Assembly: GCF_022829385.1 (NCBI RefSeq)
Contig: NZ_JAKSXX010000311.1
Span: 1 to 42,152, forward strand
DNA length: 42,152 nt
Reading direction: 5' to 3'
Source: Methylobacterium sp. J-070
Lineage (GTDB): Bacteria; Pseudomonadota; Alphaproteobacteria; Rhizobiales; Beijerinckiaceae
In this document: positions 19,097 through 27,684 of the stretch, one piece after another
Layout of the letters: each line of letters begins with the position of its first letter
Numbering within the stretch: position 1 is the stretch's first letter
The notes under the pieces: model-generated
What the model saw: the letters and a program-made list of their open reading frames with translations, nothing else
Told to the model about the DNA's origin: nothing
The model's database searches: none
Translations under genes and position numbers: made by a program

Positions 19097-20232
19097 CGAT
19101 GGTCGGGTTGGCTTTGGACAGTCTCGACGGAACGGGCCCGGTAGAGACTGACGTGGCGAGACCGCACGCCGTCCCGGTCTCGCGGGCGGCCGCCGGGATG
19201 CGCTCCGCCGGAACCGTGCGGTTCGAGCGCATCGCGAAGACCTATCGCTCGGCGGGCGGCGAGGTCCGGGCGCTCGATGACGTGAGCCTCGACATTCCGT
19301 CGGGTGCGATCTTCGGCATCATCGGCCGTTCGGGGGCCGGCAAGTCGACCCTGCTCCGCACCGTCAACCGCCTGGAGGAGCCGAGCTCCGGCCGGGTGCT
19401 TGTCGATGGCGAACCGATCCAGGCCCTCGGCACGGAGGGCCTCGTCGCCCTGCGACGCCGGATCGGCATGATCTTCCAGCACTTCAACCTGCTCTCGGCC
19501 AAGACCGTGTGGCAGAACGTGGCGCTGCCGCTCACGGTGGCGGGGGTGGAGACGCGCGAGATCGCCCGGCGGGTGGATGAGGCGCTGCGACTCGTCGGCC
19601 TGGAGGGCAAGGCCGGGACCTACCCGTCGCGCCTCTCGGGCGGGCAGAAGCAGCGCGTCGGCATCGCCCGCGCCCTGGTGAGCGCCCCCGAGATCCTGCT
19701 CTGCGACGAGGCGACCTCGGCGCTGGACCCGGAAACCACCGTGTCGATCCTGGGCCTGCTGCGGGACATCAACCGGCGGCTTGGATTGACCATCGTCCTC
19801 ATCACCCATGAGATGAGCGTGATCCGCGAAATCTGCACCGATGTCGTGGTGTTGGAATCGGGAAGGGTCGCGGAAGTCGGGCCGGTCTGGCGGGTGTTCG
19901 GCGCGCCGGAGCATCCGGCGACGCGGGCACTGCTCGCGCCCCTCACCCGCGACGTGCCGGACGACCTCGCCGCACGCCTCAAGCCGTATCCCGGCCCCGG
20001 CCCCAGGGCCGTGCTCCGGATCACCTATTCCGGGGGGACGCCCCCCGACCTGTCTGCCCTCGTCGCGGCGACGGGCGGGCCGGTGCACCTCCTGCAGGCG
20101 GGCGTGGAGCACATCCAGGGGCATGCCGTCGGCCGGATGCTCATCGCCGCCGGAGGCACGGAGGCCGAGGCCCGTTTGAGGGCTATCGGACAGGACGTCG
20201 AGGGGATCGGCTATGTCGCCGCAGATGATTGA
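19084..20232 (+). CDS. metN: MetN-type ABC transporter ATPase with NIL domain
   Basis: A 382-residue ATPase. Walker A GRSGAGKST is at ~81-89, the Q-loop at FQHFNLL, the signature LSGGQKQR at ~184-191, Walker B ILLCDEATSALDPE at ~204-217, and the H-loop is LITHEMSVIREI. The last ~75 residues look like the NIL ligand-sensing domain that mediates trans-inhibition in MetN (AVLRITYSGG, then VEHIQGHAVGRMLIAAGGT). The first ~40 residues are an atypical extension; ATG 19198 (residue 39) would remove it, and no strong ribosome site decides between them. It lies between metQ and metI with overlaps on both sides. Confidence 0.88.
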   Translation: MAELTMVGLALDSLDGTGPVETDVARPHAVPVSRAAAGMRSAGTVRFERIAKTYRSAGGEVRALDDVSLDIPSGAIFGIIGRSGAGKSTLLRTVNRLEEPSSGRVLVDGEPIQALGTEGLVALRRRIGMIFQHFNLLSAKTVWQNVALPLTVAGVETREIARRVDEALRLVGLEGKAGTYPSRLSGGQKQRVGIARALVSAPEILLCDEATSALDPETTVSILGLLRDINRRLGLTIVLITHEMSVIREICTDVVVLESGRVAEVGPVWRVFGAPEHPATRALLAPLTRDVPDDLAARLKPYPGPGPRAVLRITYSGGTPPDLSALVAATGGPVHLLQAGVEHIQGHAVGRMLIAAGGTEAEARLRAIGQDVEGIGYVAADD

Positions 20233-20866
20233 CCGCCTCTGGCAGGCAGCGTTCGATACGGTGTTCATGGTCGGCGTCTCGGCGGGGATCGCGGTCCTCG
20301 CGGGCATCCCGCTGGCGCTGTTTCTCGTCACCTCGGGGCCGGGCGGGATCTTCCCGGCCCCGCGGGCGAACCGCCTCATCGGCCTCGTCGTGAACGGCTT
20401 CCGCGCTGTCCCCTTCATCGTGCTGCTGGTGGCGCTGATCCCGTTCACCCGGCTCGTGGTCGGCACCACGATCGGCGTCTGGGCGGCCATCGTGCCGCTG
20501 GCGGTGAGCGCCACGCCGTTCTTCGCGCGGATCGCGGAAGTCTCCCTGCGGGAGGTCGATCCCGGCCTGATCGAGGCGGCGCAATCCATCGGCTGCCGCC
20601 GCCGCCACATCCTGTTGCATGTGCTGCTGCCGGAAGCCCTGCCGGGCATCGTCGGCGGCCTCACCATCACCGTCGTCTCGATGATCGGCGCCTCGGCCGT
20701 GGCCGGGGCGGTGGGCGCGGGCGGGCTCGGCGACGTGGCGATCCGCTATGGCTATCAGCGCTTCGACACCACCGTGATGTCAGTGGTGATCGCGATCCTG
20801 ATCGTCCTCGTCTGCCTCGTTCAGTTCACGGGCGACAGCGTGGTCCGGAGGCTCCGGGCGCGATGA
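20213..20866 (+). CDS. metI: MetI-type ABC transporter permease
   Basis: A 217-residue membrane protein of the MetI type with about five helices: FMVGVSAGIAVLAGIPLALF, NGFRAVPFIVLLVALIPFTR, and a C-terminal DTTVMSVVIAILIVLVCLVQ. The EAA loop is EAAQSIGCRRRHILLHVLLP. The glycine-rich block AVAGAVGAGGLGDVAIRYGY is diagnostic for MetI. It overlaps metN by 20 bases and the DmoA-like monooxygenase gene by four (ATGA), so transporter and oxygenase are probably made together. Confidence 0.9.
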   Translation: MSPQMIDRLWQAAFDTVFMVGVSAGIAVLAGIPLALFLVTSGPGGIFPAPRANRLIGLVVNGFRAVPFIVLLVALIPFTRLVVGTTIGVWAAIVPLAVSATPFFARIAEVSLREVDPGLIEAAQSIGCRRRHILLHVLLPEALPGIVGGLTITVVSMIGASAVAGAVGAGGLGDVAIRYGYQRFDTTVMSVVIAILIVLVCLVQFTGDSVVRRLRAR

Positions 20867-22239
20867 CCTCCCCCCGCAAGCAGATCCGGCTCAACGCGTT
20901 CAACATGAACTGCGTCGGCCACATCAACCACGGCCTCTGGACCCACCCGCGCGACCGCTCCAGCGAGTACAACACGCTGCGCTACTGGACCGACCAGGCG
21001 AAGCTCCTGGAGCGCGGCCTGTTCGACGGGATGTTCATCGCCGACATCCTCGGCGTCTACGACATCTACGGCGGCGGCCTCGACGTGACGGCGCGGGAGG
21101 CCGTACAATTGCCGGTGAACGATCCGACGCTGATCGTCCCGGCCATGGCGGCGGTGACGGAGCATCTCGGCTTCGGCATCACCGTCAATGTCTTCGCTGA
21201 GGCGCCCTACACCTTCGCCAGACGGATCTCGACCCTGGACCATCTCTCCGGTGGCCGGGTCGGCTGGAACATCGTCACCGGGTATCTGGAAAGCGCCCAT
21301 CGCGGCCGGGGCGAGGCGCTTCCGGCCCATGACCGCCGCTACGACTATGCCGACGAGTATCTGGAGGTCCTCTACAAGCTCTGGGAGGGGAGCTGGGACG
21401 ACGACGCCGCGCGCCGGGACCGCGAAGCGCGGGTGTTCAGCGATCCGGGCAAGATCCGGCCGGTCTCTCACCGGGGCGAGTTCCTGGCGGTGGACGGCTA
21501 TCACCTCTGCGAGCCTTCGCCCCAGCGGACGCCCGTGCTCTATCAGGCGGGCGCCTCCGGCCGCGGCCGGGCCTTCGCCGGGCGCCACGCCGAATGCGTG
21601 TTCATCTCGGCGCGGGACAAGGCCACGGCCCGCGAGTCCGTCCGCGCAATCCGCGCCGAGGCCGCCGCCGCCGGGCGCGACCCGCAGGATGTGAAGGTCT
21701 TCATCGGCATCGCCGCCATCCCAGGCCGCACCCGCGCCGAGGCCGAGGACAAGCGCGCCGAATACATGCGCTACGCCAGCGCCGAGGCGGGGCTCGCGCA
21801 TTTCTCCGCCTCCACCGGCATCGATTTCGCCCGCTACGGCCTCGACGAAGCGATCCCCTACGCGCCGGGAAATGCGATCCAGTCGGCCACGGCCGCAGCC
21901 GCCAAACGGGGGCTGACCAAGCGCGACCTGCTGTCGGAAATGGGCCTGGGCGGGCGCTACGCCGTGCTCACGGGCGATGCGGCCTCCATCGCGGATGAAC
22001 TCCAATCCTGGGTCGAGGAAGGCGAGGTGGACGGGTTCAACCTCAGCCGCATCGTCGTACCGGAAAGCTTTTCGGACTTCATCGACCTCGTGATCCCCGA
22101 GCTCCAGGACCGAGGCCTGTACAAGATCGCATATGCGCCCGGCTCGCTGCGCAGAAAGCTGTTCGGCGAGGGCGACCGCCTCCCCGCGCGCCATGCCGCC
22201 CATGCGTTCCGGCCCGCGGCCGGGGTGTCTCCGCCGTAG
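20863..22239 (+). CDS. DmoA-like FMNH2-dependent monooxygenase (NtaA/SnaA/DszA family)
   Basis: A 458-residue luciferase-like monooxygenase. Blocks such as LNAFNMNCVGHINHGLWTHP, FIADILGVYDIYGG, LPVNDPTLIVPAMAAVTEH, ARRISTLDHLSGGRVGWNIV, the pair DYADEYLEVLYKLWEGSW, and LCEPSPQRTPVLYQAGASG closely resemble, from memory, the Hyphomicrobium dimethyl-sulfide monooxygenase DmoA. DmoA uses FMNH2 and O2 to make methanethiol and formaldehyde. The substrate here could equally be another thioether or sulfone. It is coupled to metI. A separate flavin reductase would be needed; none is visible in the window. Confidence 0.82.
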   Translation: MTSPRKQIRLNAFNMNCVGHINHGLWTHPRDRSSEYNTLRYWTDQAKLLERGLFDGMFIADILGVYDIYGGGLDVTAREAVQLPVNDPTLIVPAMAAVTEHLGFGITVNVFAEAPYTFARRISTLDHLSGGRVGWNIVTGYLESAHRGRGEALPAHDRRYDYADEYLEVLYKLWEGSWDDDAARRDREARVFSDPGKIRPVSHRGEFLAVDGYHLCEPSPQRTPVLYQAGASGRGRAFAGRHAECVFISARDKATARESVRAIRAEAAAAGRDPQDVKVFIGIAAIPGRTRAEAEDKRAEYMRYASAEAGLAHFSASTGIDFARYGLDEAIPYAPGNAIQSATAAAAKRGLTKRDLLSEMGLGGRYAVLTGDAASIADELQSWVEEGEVDGFNLSRIVVPESFSDFIDLVIPELQDRGLYKIAYAPGSLRRKLFGEGDRLPARHAAHAFRPAAGVSPP

Positions 22240-22586
22240 AGAAGGAATGTTTCCTGGGCCGCGGCGTCCGAAGAAGACCTGCACGGGTTCGCGCGGAATA
22301 ACAGGTCCGAATGCTTTTGATTTCTCGGAAAGATCGAGGAAATATATGCAAGCTCGCCCCCGGCGAGGGCACAGAATTCTGCGGATAAAGTCTTGTTGGG
22401 CCCGTCGTATTTGGCCAACCGTTCCGGTTTCTGCCGGGACGAGGGCTTCATCCGCCCGCTCCTTCGAGCGGCGGTTCGGTCAGCGCGAGGTCTGCCGAGC
22501 CTGACATCCACGCGGTGAAGCGCCGTGCTCCGGCCTTCGGCAGCATCGCCCCCAACGACATCGACCCCACCAAAGGAGCCTTTGCC
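22240..22586. other. Intergenic region between the DmoA-like gene and the first SsuA-like gene
   Basis: About 350 bases without a supported gene. Just after the dmoA-like stop is a perfect inverted repeat, AGGAATGTTTCCT (~22242-22254), possibly an operator or weak hairpin. An AT-richer stretch (~22305-22400) probably carries the promoter of the SsuA-like gene. A strong ribosome site, AAAGGAG, lies at ~22571-22577. Confidence 0.4.
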
Positions 22587-23546
22587 GTGACCTCGACAAG
22601 ACGCCATGCCGCCGCCCTTCTCGGATCGCTGGCCCTCGGCCTTTGCCTCGGCGCCGGTGCCCTGGCGCAGGACGCGCCCAAGGAATTCCGGATCGGCTAC
22701 CAGAAGGTCGGCCTCATCGTCGTCAGCCGGCAGCAGGGCCTGATCGAGAAGCGGTTCGCGCCGCAGGGCGTCGCCGTCCGCTGGGTCGAGTTCCAGGCCG
22801 GTCCGCCTCTGCTGGAGGCGCTCAACGCGGGCGGCATCGACTTCGGCTACACCGGCGACGCGCCGCCCATCTTCTCGCAGGCGGCCGGGGGCAACCTCGT
22901 CTACGTCGGCGCGGCGGCACCGACCCGCGACGGCGAGGCCATCCTGGTCAAGGCGCATTCGCCGATCCGTTCGGTCGCCGGCCTCAAGGGCAAGACCGTC
23001 GCCGTGGGGCGCGGGACGAGCAGCCACAACCTCCTCATCGCCGCCCTGGAGAAGGCGGGCTTGAGCTTCTCCGACATCAAGCCGGCCTACCTGCTGCCCT
23101 CCGACGCCGGCTCGGCCTTCGCGAACGACAGCGTCGACGCCTGGGTGATCTGGGATCCCTATCTCGCTCTGGCGCAGTCCCGCGGCGAGACGCGCGTCGT
23201 CGCGACCACGGGGCAGACGCACGACGTCTCGTCCTTCTTCCTCGCCAACCGGACCTTCGCCGAGAGGTACCCCGGCCTCGTCGCCGGCGCGCTGTCCGGC
23301 CTGTCCGAGGCGGCGGGCTGGGCGCGGGAGCATCGCGACGAGGTCGCCCAGGCGCTCGCCTCCGTGACCGGCGTTCCCTACCCCGTCCAGAAGGTCGCCG
23401 CCGACCGGACGGAGTTCGCCGTCCGTCCGCTCTCGGACGAGATCCTCACCGCCCAGCAGACCACCGCCGACCGCTTCTTCCGGCTGGGGCTGATCCCCCG
23501 CCCCATCAAGGTCCGGGACATCGTGTGGACCCCACCGAGGACGTGA
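22587..23546 (+). CDS. SsuA-like aliphatic-sulfonate binding protein, first copy
   Basis: A 319-residue binding protein of the SsuA/TauA (NitT/TauT) type. The GTG at 22587 is chosen because AAAGGAG sits eight or nine bases before it and it starts a signal peptide (TSTRRHAAALLGSLALGLCL, cleaved near ALAQDA). Family features are FRIGYQKVGLIVVSRQQGLI, WVEFQAGPPLLEALNAGGID, GYTGDAPPIFSQAAG, LKGKTVAVGRGTSSHNLLIA and DAWVIWDPYLALAQ. These sulfonate binding proteins normally work with SsuB and SsuC, which are absent here. It probably binds an alkanesulfonate or sulfonate ester. Confidence 0.85.
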   Translation: MTSTRRHAAALLGSLALGLCLGAGALAQDAPKEFRIGYQKVGLIVVSRQQGLIEKRFAPQGVAVRWVEFQAGPPLLEALNAGGIDFGYTGDAPPIFSQAAGGNLVYVGAAAPTRDGEAILVKAHSPIRSVAGLKGKTVAVGRGTSSHNLLIAALEKAGLSFSDIKPAYLLPSDAGSAFANDSVDAWVIWDPYLALAQSRGETRVVATTGQTHDVSSFFLANRTFAERYPGLVAGALSGLSEAAGWAREHRDEVAQALASVTGVPYPVQKVAADRTEFAVRPLSDEILTAQQTTADRFFRLGLIPRPIKVRDIVWTPPRT

Positions 23547-23583
23547 GGGCCGCCGTCGTCGCACCGTCTATCGGCAGGCGAGT

Positions 23584-23595
23584 CCTTTCGAAAGG
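23584..23595. repeat. Perfect 12-bp palindrome between convergent genes
   Basis: CCTTTCGAAAGG lies between the convergent ends of the SsuA-like gene (23546) and the monooxygenase gene (23708). It could form a small hairpin in either transcript. There is no T-run, so I do not call it a terminator. Confidence 0.4.
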
Positions 23596-23707
23596 CGATC
23601 CGGGGCAACCGGGCGTCGATGCACTGGGCTGTGGACGATGACGACGATGAGCCCGGTGTCGTGCGCCGGGTGTCGATCCAGGGCGTCGCACCGGTCAGGC
23701 CCTGCCT

Positions 23708-25036
23708 TCAGCGCGAGGGGGCCGCGAGAAATCGATTGTCCGGCCGCGGCAGGCCGAGATGGTCGCGGAGCGTGGCGCCCTCGTACGCGTGCCGGAAGAG
23801 CCCCCGCCGCCGCAATTCCGGGAGAACCAGGGTGACGAAGTCGTCGAGCCCGCCTGGGAGCGTCGGCGGCATGATGTTGAAGCCGTCGGCGCCGCGGGCC
23901 TCGAACCGCTCCTGCAGCGCATCGGCGATCTGAGCAGGCGTGCCGACGATCGTCCAGTGGCCCCGGGCGCTGGCGGCGCGCAGGTACAGTTCCCGGATCG
24001 TCAGGCCCTCGCGCCGGGCCAGACGGAGGAAGAGGTCCTGGCGGCTCTTGCCGCCGTTTGTCTCCGGCATCTCCGGCACCGGAGCGTCGTCCGGATAGGC
24101 CGACAGGTCGGCGCCGGTGAGCTGTTCGAGAAGCGAGCGGCCGACCACCGGGTGGATCAATGCCTGCAGCGAAGCGAACTTGTCCTGCGCCTCGGCCTCG
24201 CTTCGACCGACCACCGGGAAGGCGCCGGGCATGATCTTGAGGTCTTCCGGGTCGCGGCCATACCGGGCCATCCGACCCTTCACGTCGGCGTAGAAGGCGA
24301 CCGCATCCTCCAGGGTCTGCTGGGCGGTGAAGATCACCTCGGCGGTGCGGGCGGCGAGCGCCTTGCCGGCCTCCGAGGACCCCGCCTGCACCACCACCGG
24401 ATGCCCCTGTGGCGGGCGGGGCACGTTGAGCGGCCCCCGGACCGAGAAGTGCTCGCCCTCATGGGCCAGCAGGTGCAGCTTGTCGGGATCGAAGAAGCGG
24501 CCGCCCTCGCGGTCGCGGATGAAGGCGTCGTCCTCGTAGGAATCCCACAGGCCGCGCACCACGTCGACGAACTCTTCCGCCCGGGCATAGCGGTTCGCGT
24601 GGGCGAGGTGGCTCTCGCGGCTGAAGTTCCAGGCCTCCCGCGGGTCGGCGGAGGTGACGAGGTTCCAGGCCGCCCGGCCACCGCTCAGATGGTCGAGGGA
24701 GGCAAACTTGCGGGCGACGTGGAACGGCTCGTTGTAGGTGGTCGAGGCGGTCGCCACGAGGCCGATGCGCTCGGTCACCGCCGAAAGGTGGGACAGCAGG
24801 GTCAGCGGCTCGAACTGGCCGACATAGCGGATCGCCGTGCGGCTCAGGGCGTCGAGGTCGTCGCCCCGGATGCTGACGCCGTCCGCGAGGAAGATCAGGT
24901 CGAACTTCGCCGCCTCGGCCGTGCGGGCGAGCTGCCGGTAATGGGCGGCGTTGATCCCGGCATCGGCGTCGGAGGACGGATGCCGCCACGCGGCGACGTG
25001 ATGCCCACCGGGATACAGGAAGGCGCCGAGGCGCAT
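23708..25036 (-). CDS. FMNH2-dependent monooxygenase, NtaA/SnaA/DszA family, minus-strand copy
   Basis: A 442-residue luciferase-like monooxygenase starting RLGAFLYPGGHHVAAWRHP, a form typical of the NtaA/SnaA/DszA group. It has FDLIFLADGVSIRGDD, LVATASTTYNEPFHVARKFA, SLDHLSGGRAAWNLVTSAD, VQAGSSEAGKALAARTAEVI and a C-terminal RDHLGLPRPDNRFL. ATG 25036 has a poor ribosome site; the TTG at 25054, preceded by GAGGCG, is an alternative that adds six residues. It follows the SfnB-family gene by only 8-25 bases and must be in its operon. It likely oxidises an organosulfur compound, perhaps after SfnB acts, but the substrate is unknown. Confidence 0.83.
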   Translation of the reverse strand: MRLGAFLYPGGHHVAAWRHPSSDADAGINAAHYRQLARTAEAAKFDLIFLADGVSIRGDDLDALSRTAIRYVGQFEPLTLLSHLSAVTERIGLVATASTTYNEPFHVARKFASLDHLSGGRAAWNLVTSADPREAWNFSRESHLAHANRYARAEEFVDVVRGLWDSYEDDAFIRDREGGRFFDPDKLHLLAHEGEHFSVRGPLNVPRPPQGHPVVVQAGSSEAGKALAARTAEVIFTAQQTLEDAVAFYADVKGRMARYGRDPEDLKIMPGAFPVVGRSEAEAQDKFASLQALIHPVVGRSLLEQLTGADLSAYPDDAPVPEMPETNGGKSRQDLFLRLARREGLTIRELYLRAASARGHWTIVGTPAQIADALQERFEARGADGFNIMPPTLPGGLDDFVTLVLPELRRRGLFRHAYEGATLRDHLGLPRPDNRFLAAPSR

Positions 25037-25061
25037 GCGGTCGCTGCGTGCCAAGGGCGCC

Positions 25062-26282
25062 TCATGCCGAGCCGACGCGGTACTGTCGGGGCGGCGCCTC
25101 GCCGGAGATCGCGAAGGCGCCGACGCTGCGGTCCCGGTAGATCCGCGGGTTGTGCGAGGCGATGGTGCGGGCGTTGCGCCAGTACCGGTCGAGGCCGGCA
25201 CCCACCTTCACCGCGGAGGCGCCCAGGGCGTCGAACAGGCTCGTCGTCGCCGTCAGGATCAGGTCGGTCACCACGCTCACCGCCTGGTTGACCTCGACAT
25301 CGGCCAGCGTCGCCTGGCGCTCTGCGTCCGGCGATCCGGCCCGGTGCGCGTCGGACACCCTCTGAACCGCCTCGGCGGCCTTCAGCACGACGGCGCCCGC
25401 CGCGTAGGCGTTGGCGCGGACGCGGCCCACCACCGCCTGGATCTGCGGATCGTCGGCCGTGCGCCCGGCATTGCCGTGGCTGTAGACGCGGGTCCGCTCG
25501 GCCACCAGCCGCGCCACGTCGTCCGCCGCCGCCCGGCCGATGCCGGCGAGCGTCGCCAGATGCACCAGCTGGAAGAACGCCATGGCGTAGGGGAAGCGAT
25601 CCGGGTCCGGCTTGATCAGCGCGGGGTCGAGCGCCACGCCCTCGAAGGTCGCGGTGCCGCTGGCGGTCAGCGCCTGCCCGAACCCGTCCCAATCGTCCAC
25701 GATGGTGACGCCCGGCGCGCGCACGGGCACGACGGCCGTCACCGCCCCGCCGGCCTCGTCCTCGGCCGAGAGATGGATGTAGTCCGCGAAGAGCGAGCCG
25801 GTGGTGTAGAATTTCCGCCCGTCGACCGTGAACCTTCCGCCGCGCCGCCGCACCACCGTGTCGAAGGTGCCGACCTTGGCCGGGCCGGTCTCCGAGACGC
25901 CGCTGCCGACCGTCGCGCCCGCGCCGATCCGCGCGATCCAGGCCGCGCGCCACTCGGGCGAGGCGGAGCACAACGCGTCCTCCGTGAAGCCGAAATGCGC
26001 CCGCAGCGCGTTGGTGACGTTCGAATCCGCGGCCGACAGCTCGATCAGCAGGGCGAACAGCTCGGGCAGGCTGGCGCCGTGGCCGCCCTCGTCGGGCGCG
26101 AGCCGCAGGGTGGTGAAACGCGCCTCCCGCAGCCAGGCGATCTCGGCATGCGGCAGGCGGCGCTCGCGATCCCGCTCGACGGCGGTGGCGCGGATCGCGG
26201 CGAAGACCGGGCGGAATGGTTCCGCCAGGGTCTCGTAGCGCCCGCTCGGCCCCGCACCCCAGCCCGCATCCACATGCGCCAT
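25062..26282 (-). CDS. sfnB: SfnB-family sulfur-acquisition oxidoreductase (acyl-CoA dehydrogenase fold)
   Basis: A 406-residue flavoprotein of the acyl-CoA dehydrogenase superfamily. Visible features: REARFTTLRLAPDEGGHGAS (N-terminal helical domain), SGVSETGPAKVGTFDTVVRR and FTVDGRKFYTTGSLFADYIH (beta domain), and a C-terminal helical domain with RYWRNARTIASHNPRIYRDR. The last motif is characteristic of the SfnB/DszC-like oxidoreductases, which act in sulfone and sulfonate use. The ATG at 26282 begins AHVDAGWGAGPSGRYETLAE; the open frame upstream has no family match. It heads a two-gene minus-strand operon and is divergent from the second SsuA-like gene. Confidence 0.82.
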   Translation of the reverse strand: MAHVDAGWGAGPSGRYETLAEPFRPVFAAIRATAVERDRERRLPHAEIAWLREARFTTLRLAPDEGGHGASLPELFALLIELSAADSNVTNALRAHFGFTEDALCSASPEWRAAWIARIGAGATVGSGVSETGPAKVGTFDTVVRRRGGRFTVDGRKFYTTGSLFADYIHLSAEDEAGGAVTAVVPVRAPGVTIVDDWDGFGQALTASGTATFEGVALDPALIKPDPDRFPYAMAFFQLVHLATLAGIGRAAADDVARLVAERTRVYSHGNAGRTADDPQIQAVVGRVRANAYAAGAVVLKAAEAVQRVSDAHRAGSPDAERQATLADVEVNQAVSVVTDLILTATTSLFDALGASAVKVGAGLDRYWRNARTIASHNPRIYRDRSVGAFAISGEAPPRQYRVGSA

Positions 26283-26690
26283 GGCTTCGACTTTCCGATG
26301 TCCGACATCGCCCCGGGGGGCGTTTCCCAGATGAATCGGCGAGCCGGCCGTCGATCTCAAGCCGGATTCTTTGCCGGCCTTCGTCTTTGGGATCGACGTA
26401 TCGTGAGACGTTCGGCAAGAGAATTTTCGTTTTGTGGCGGCAAGTTTCGCCGAAGATCCATCCTCTGCGTCAACAATGGCAACTGAGATCGGCGTTTTTT
26501 CGTGCCGGCGCAGATGGAAAGAAAGCGATCTCCCGCAAATCCCCTTTCGGGGGACATGCTCCTCCGTACGCGGGCCAATTCGAAAGCACATTTCATTGAT
26601 CAGACCCGCCTTGCCGGCCTTCAATAAGGGGTCCGCTGGCCGCCATGCTCCGGCGCTCCCCTTCCGCTCCTCACGATTCGCGAGCGCTCG
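26283..26690. promoter_or_regulatory. Divergent intergenic control region between sfnB and the SsuA-like operon
   Basis: About 410 bases separate two divergent sulfur operons, and part of it (26395-26500) is clearly AT-richer than its surroundings, so promoters for both probably lie here. Small inverted repeats include TCCCC-TTTC-GGGGA (~26537-26550) and CGGC...GCCG around 26435-26450. No operator of a known sulfur regulator (CysB/Cbl, SfnR) was recognised by eye, and no sigma-54 GG/GC pair was found with confidence. Confidence 0.45.
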
Positions 26691-27680
26691 ATGACCGACG
26701 ACACGATGGGCCGATTTGGACCCTCCCGGCGCACGCTCCTGCACGGGGGGCTCGGCGCGGCGGCCGCCCTGGCGCTCGGCGCGCCGGCCGTGCGCGCGGC
26801 GCCCCGCGAGGTGAAGATCAGCATGCAGCGCTCGTCGGTGCTGTTCACCGTGCTCAAGGTGAAGGGCACACTCGCCGAGCGGCTGGCACCGCTGGGCTTC
26901 ACGCCGAGCTGGCACCTCTTCACTAGCGTCATCGAGCCGATGAATGCCGGGGCCGTCGACATCCACGCCGACGTCGCCGACGCGGTGCCGATCTTCACCC
27001 AATCCGCCAAGGCGCCCCTGACCTTCTACGCCCGCGAGCGGGGCGCGCCCGCGGCCGAGGCGATCATCGTGCCGGCCGGGTCGCCCATCGGCACCGTCGC
27101 CGACCTGAAGGGCAAGACGGTCGGCGTCTCTCGCGGCTCGGGTAGCCATTACGTGCTGGCCGCCGCGCTCAAGCGCGCCGGCCTGACCGTCGCGGACATC
27201 AAGCCCGCCTATCTACAGGCGCCCGAGGGGGCCGTGGCCTTCGATCAGGGCAGCCTCGACGCGTGGTCGATCTGGGATCCGTTCCTGGCCTTCGCGGAGG
27301 CCAAGCGCCCTGTGCGGGTCATCGCCGACGGCAGCGGGCTGACGACCTACCATCGCTACTATCTCGTGAACGACAGCTTCGTCGCCGCGCAGCCGGAGGT
27401 GGTGGCGACCGTCTACCGCTCCCTGGTCGAGGCGGGCGCCTGGATGAGGGCGAACCCGGAGGCGGCCGTGGCGCTGCTGGCCCCGATCTGGGGCGACCTG
27501 CCTCCGGCGGTCGTGGCCGCCGCCAACAGCCGCCGGACCTACGCGGTGGAGCCGGTGGAGCGCAGCCAGCTCGGCGAGCAGCAGGCCATCGCCGACGTGT
27601 TCTACGAGGCCAAGCTCATCCCCCGCCGGATCGACGCCACCGACGTGCCGATCTTCCCGATACCGACGAGCCGGGGCTGA
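26691..27680 (+). CDS. SsuA-like sulfonate/sulfur-ester binding protein, second copy
   Basis: A 329-residue NitT/TauT-type binding protein. The N-terminus carries a twin-arginine-like signal (PSRRTLLHGGLGAAAALALG), suggesting Tat export of a folded protein. Conserved blocks are VKISMQRSSVLFTVLKVKGT, HADVADAVPIFTQSAKAP, LKGKTVGVSRGSGSHYVLAA and SLDAWSIWDPFLAFAEA. It shares the same architecture as the first SsuA-like gene but differs in sequence, for example in the pocket region. Four bases separate it from the next monooxygenase. No SsuBC follows. ATG 26706 is an alternative start. Confidence 0.84.
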   Translation: MTDDTMGRFGPSRRTLLHGGLGAAAALALGAPAVRAAPREVKISMQRSSVLFTVLKVKGTLAERLAPLGFTPSWHLFTSVIEPMNAGAVDIHADVADAVPIFTQSAKAPLTFYARERGAPAAEAIIVPAGSPIGTVADLKGKTVGVSRGSGSHYVLAAALKRAGLTVADIKPAYLQAPEGAVAFDQGSLDAWSIWDPFLAFAEAKRPVRVIADGSGLTTYHRYYLVNDSFVAAQPEVVATVYRSLVEAGAWMRANPEAAVALLAPIWGDLPPAVVAAANSRRTYAVEPVERSQLGEQQAIADVFYEAKLIPRRIDATDVPIFPIPTSRG

Positions 27681-27684
27681 CGCC

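Noticed and set aside
23584..23595. CCTTTCGAAAGG as a terminator
   Set aside because: Six-base arms with no loop and no T-run; listed only as a palindrome.
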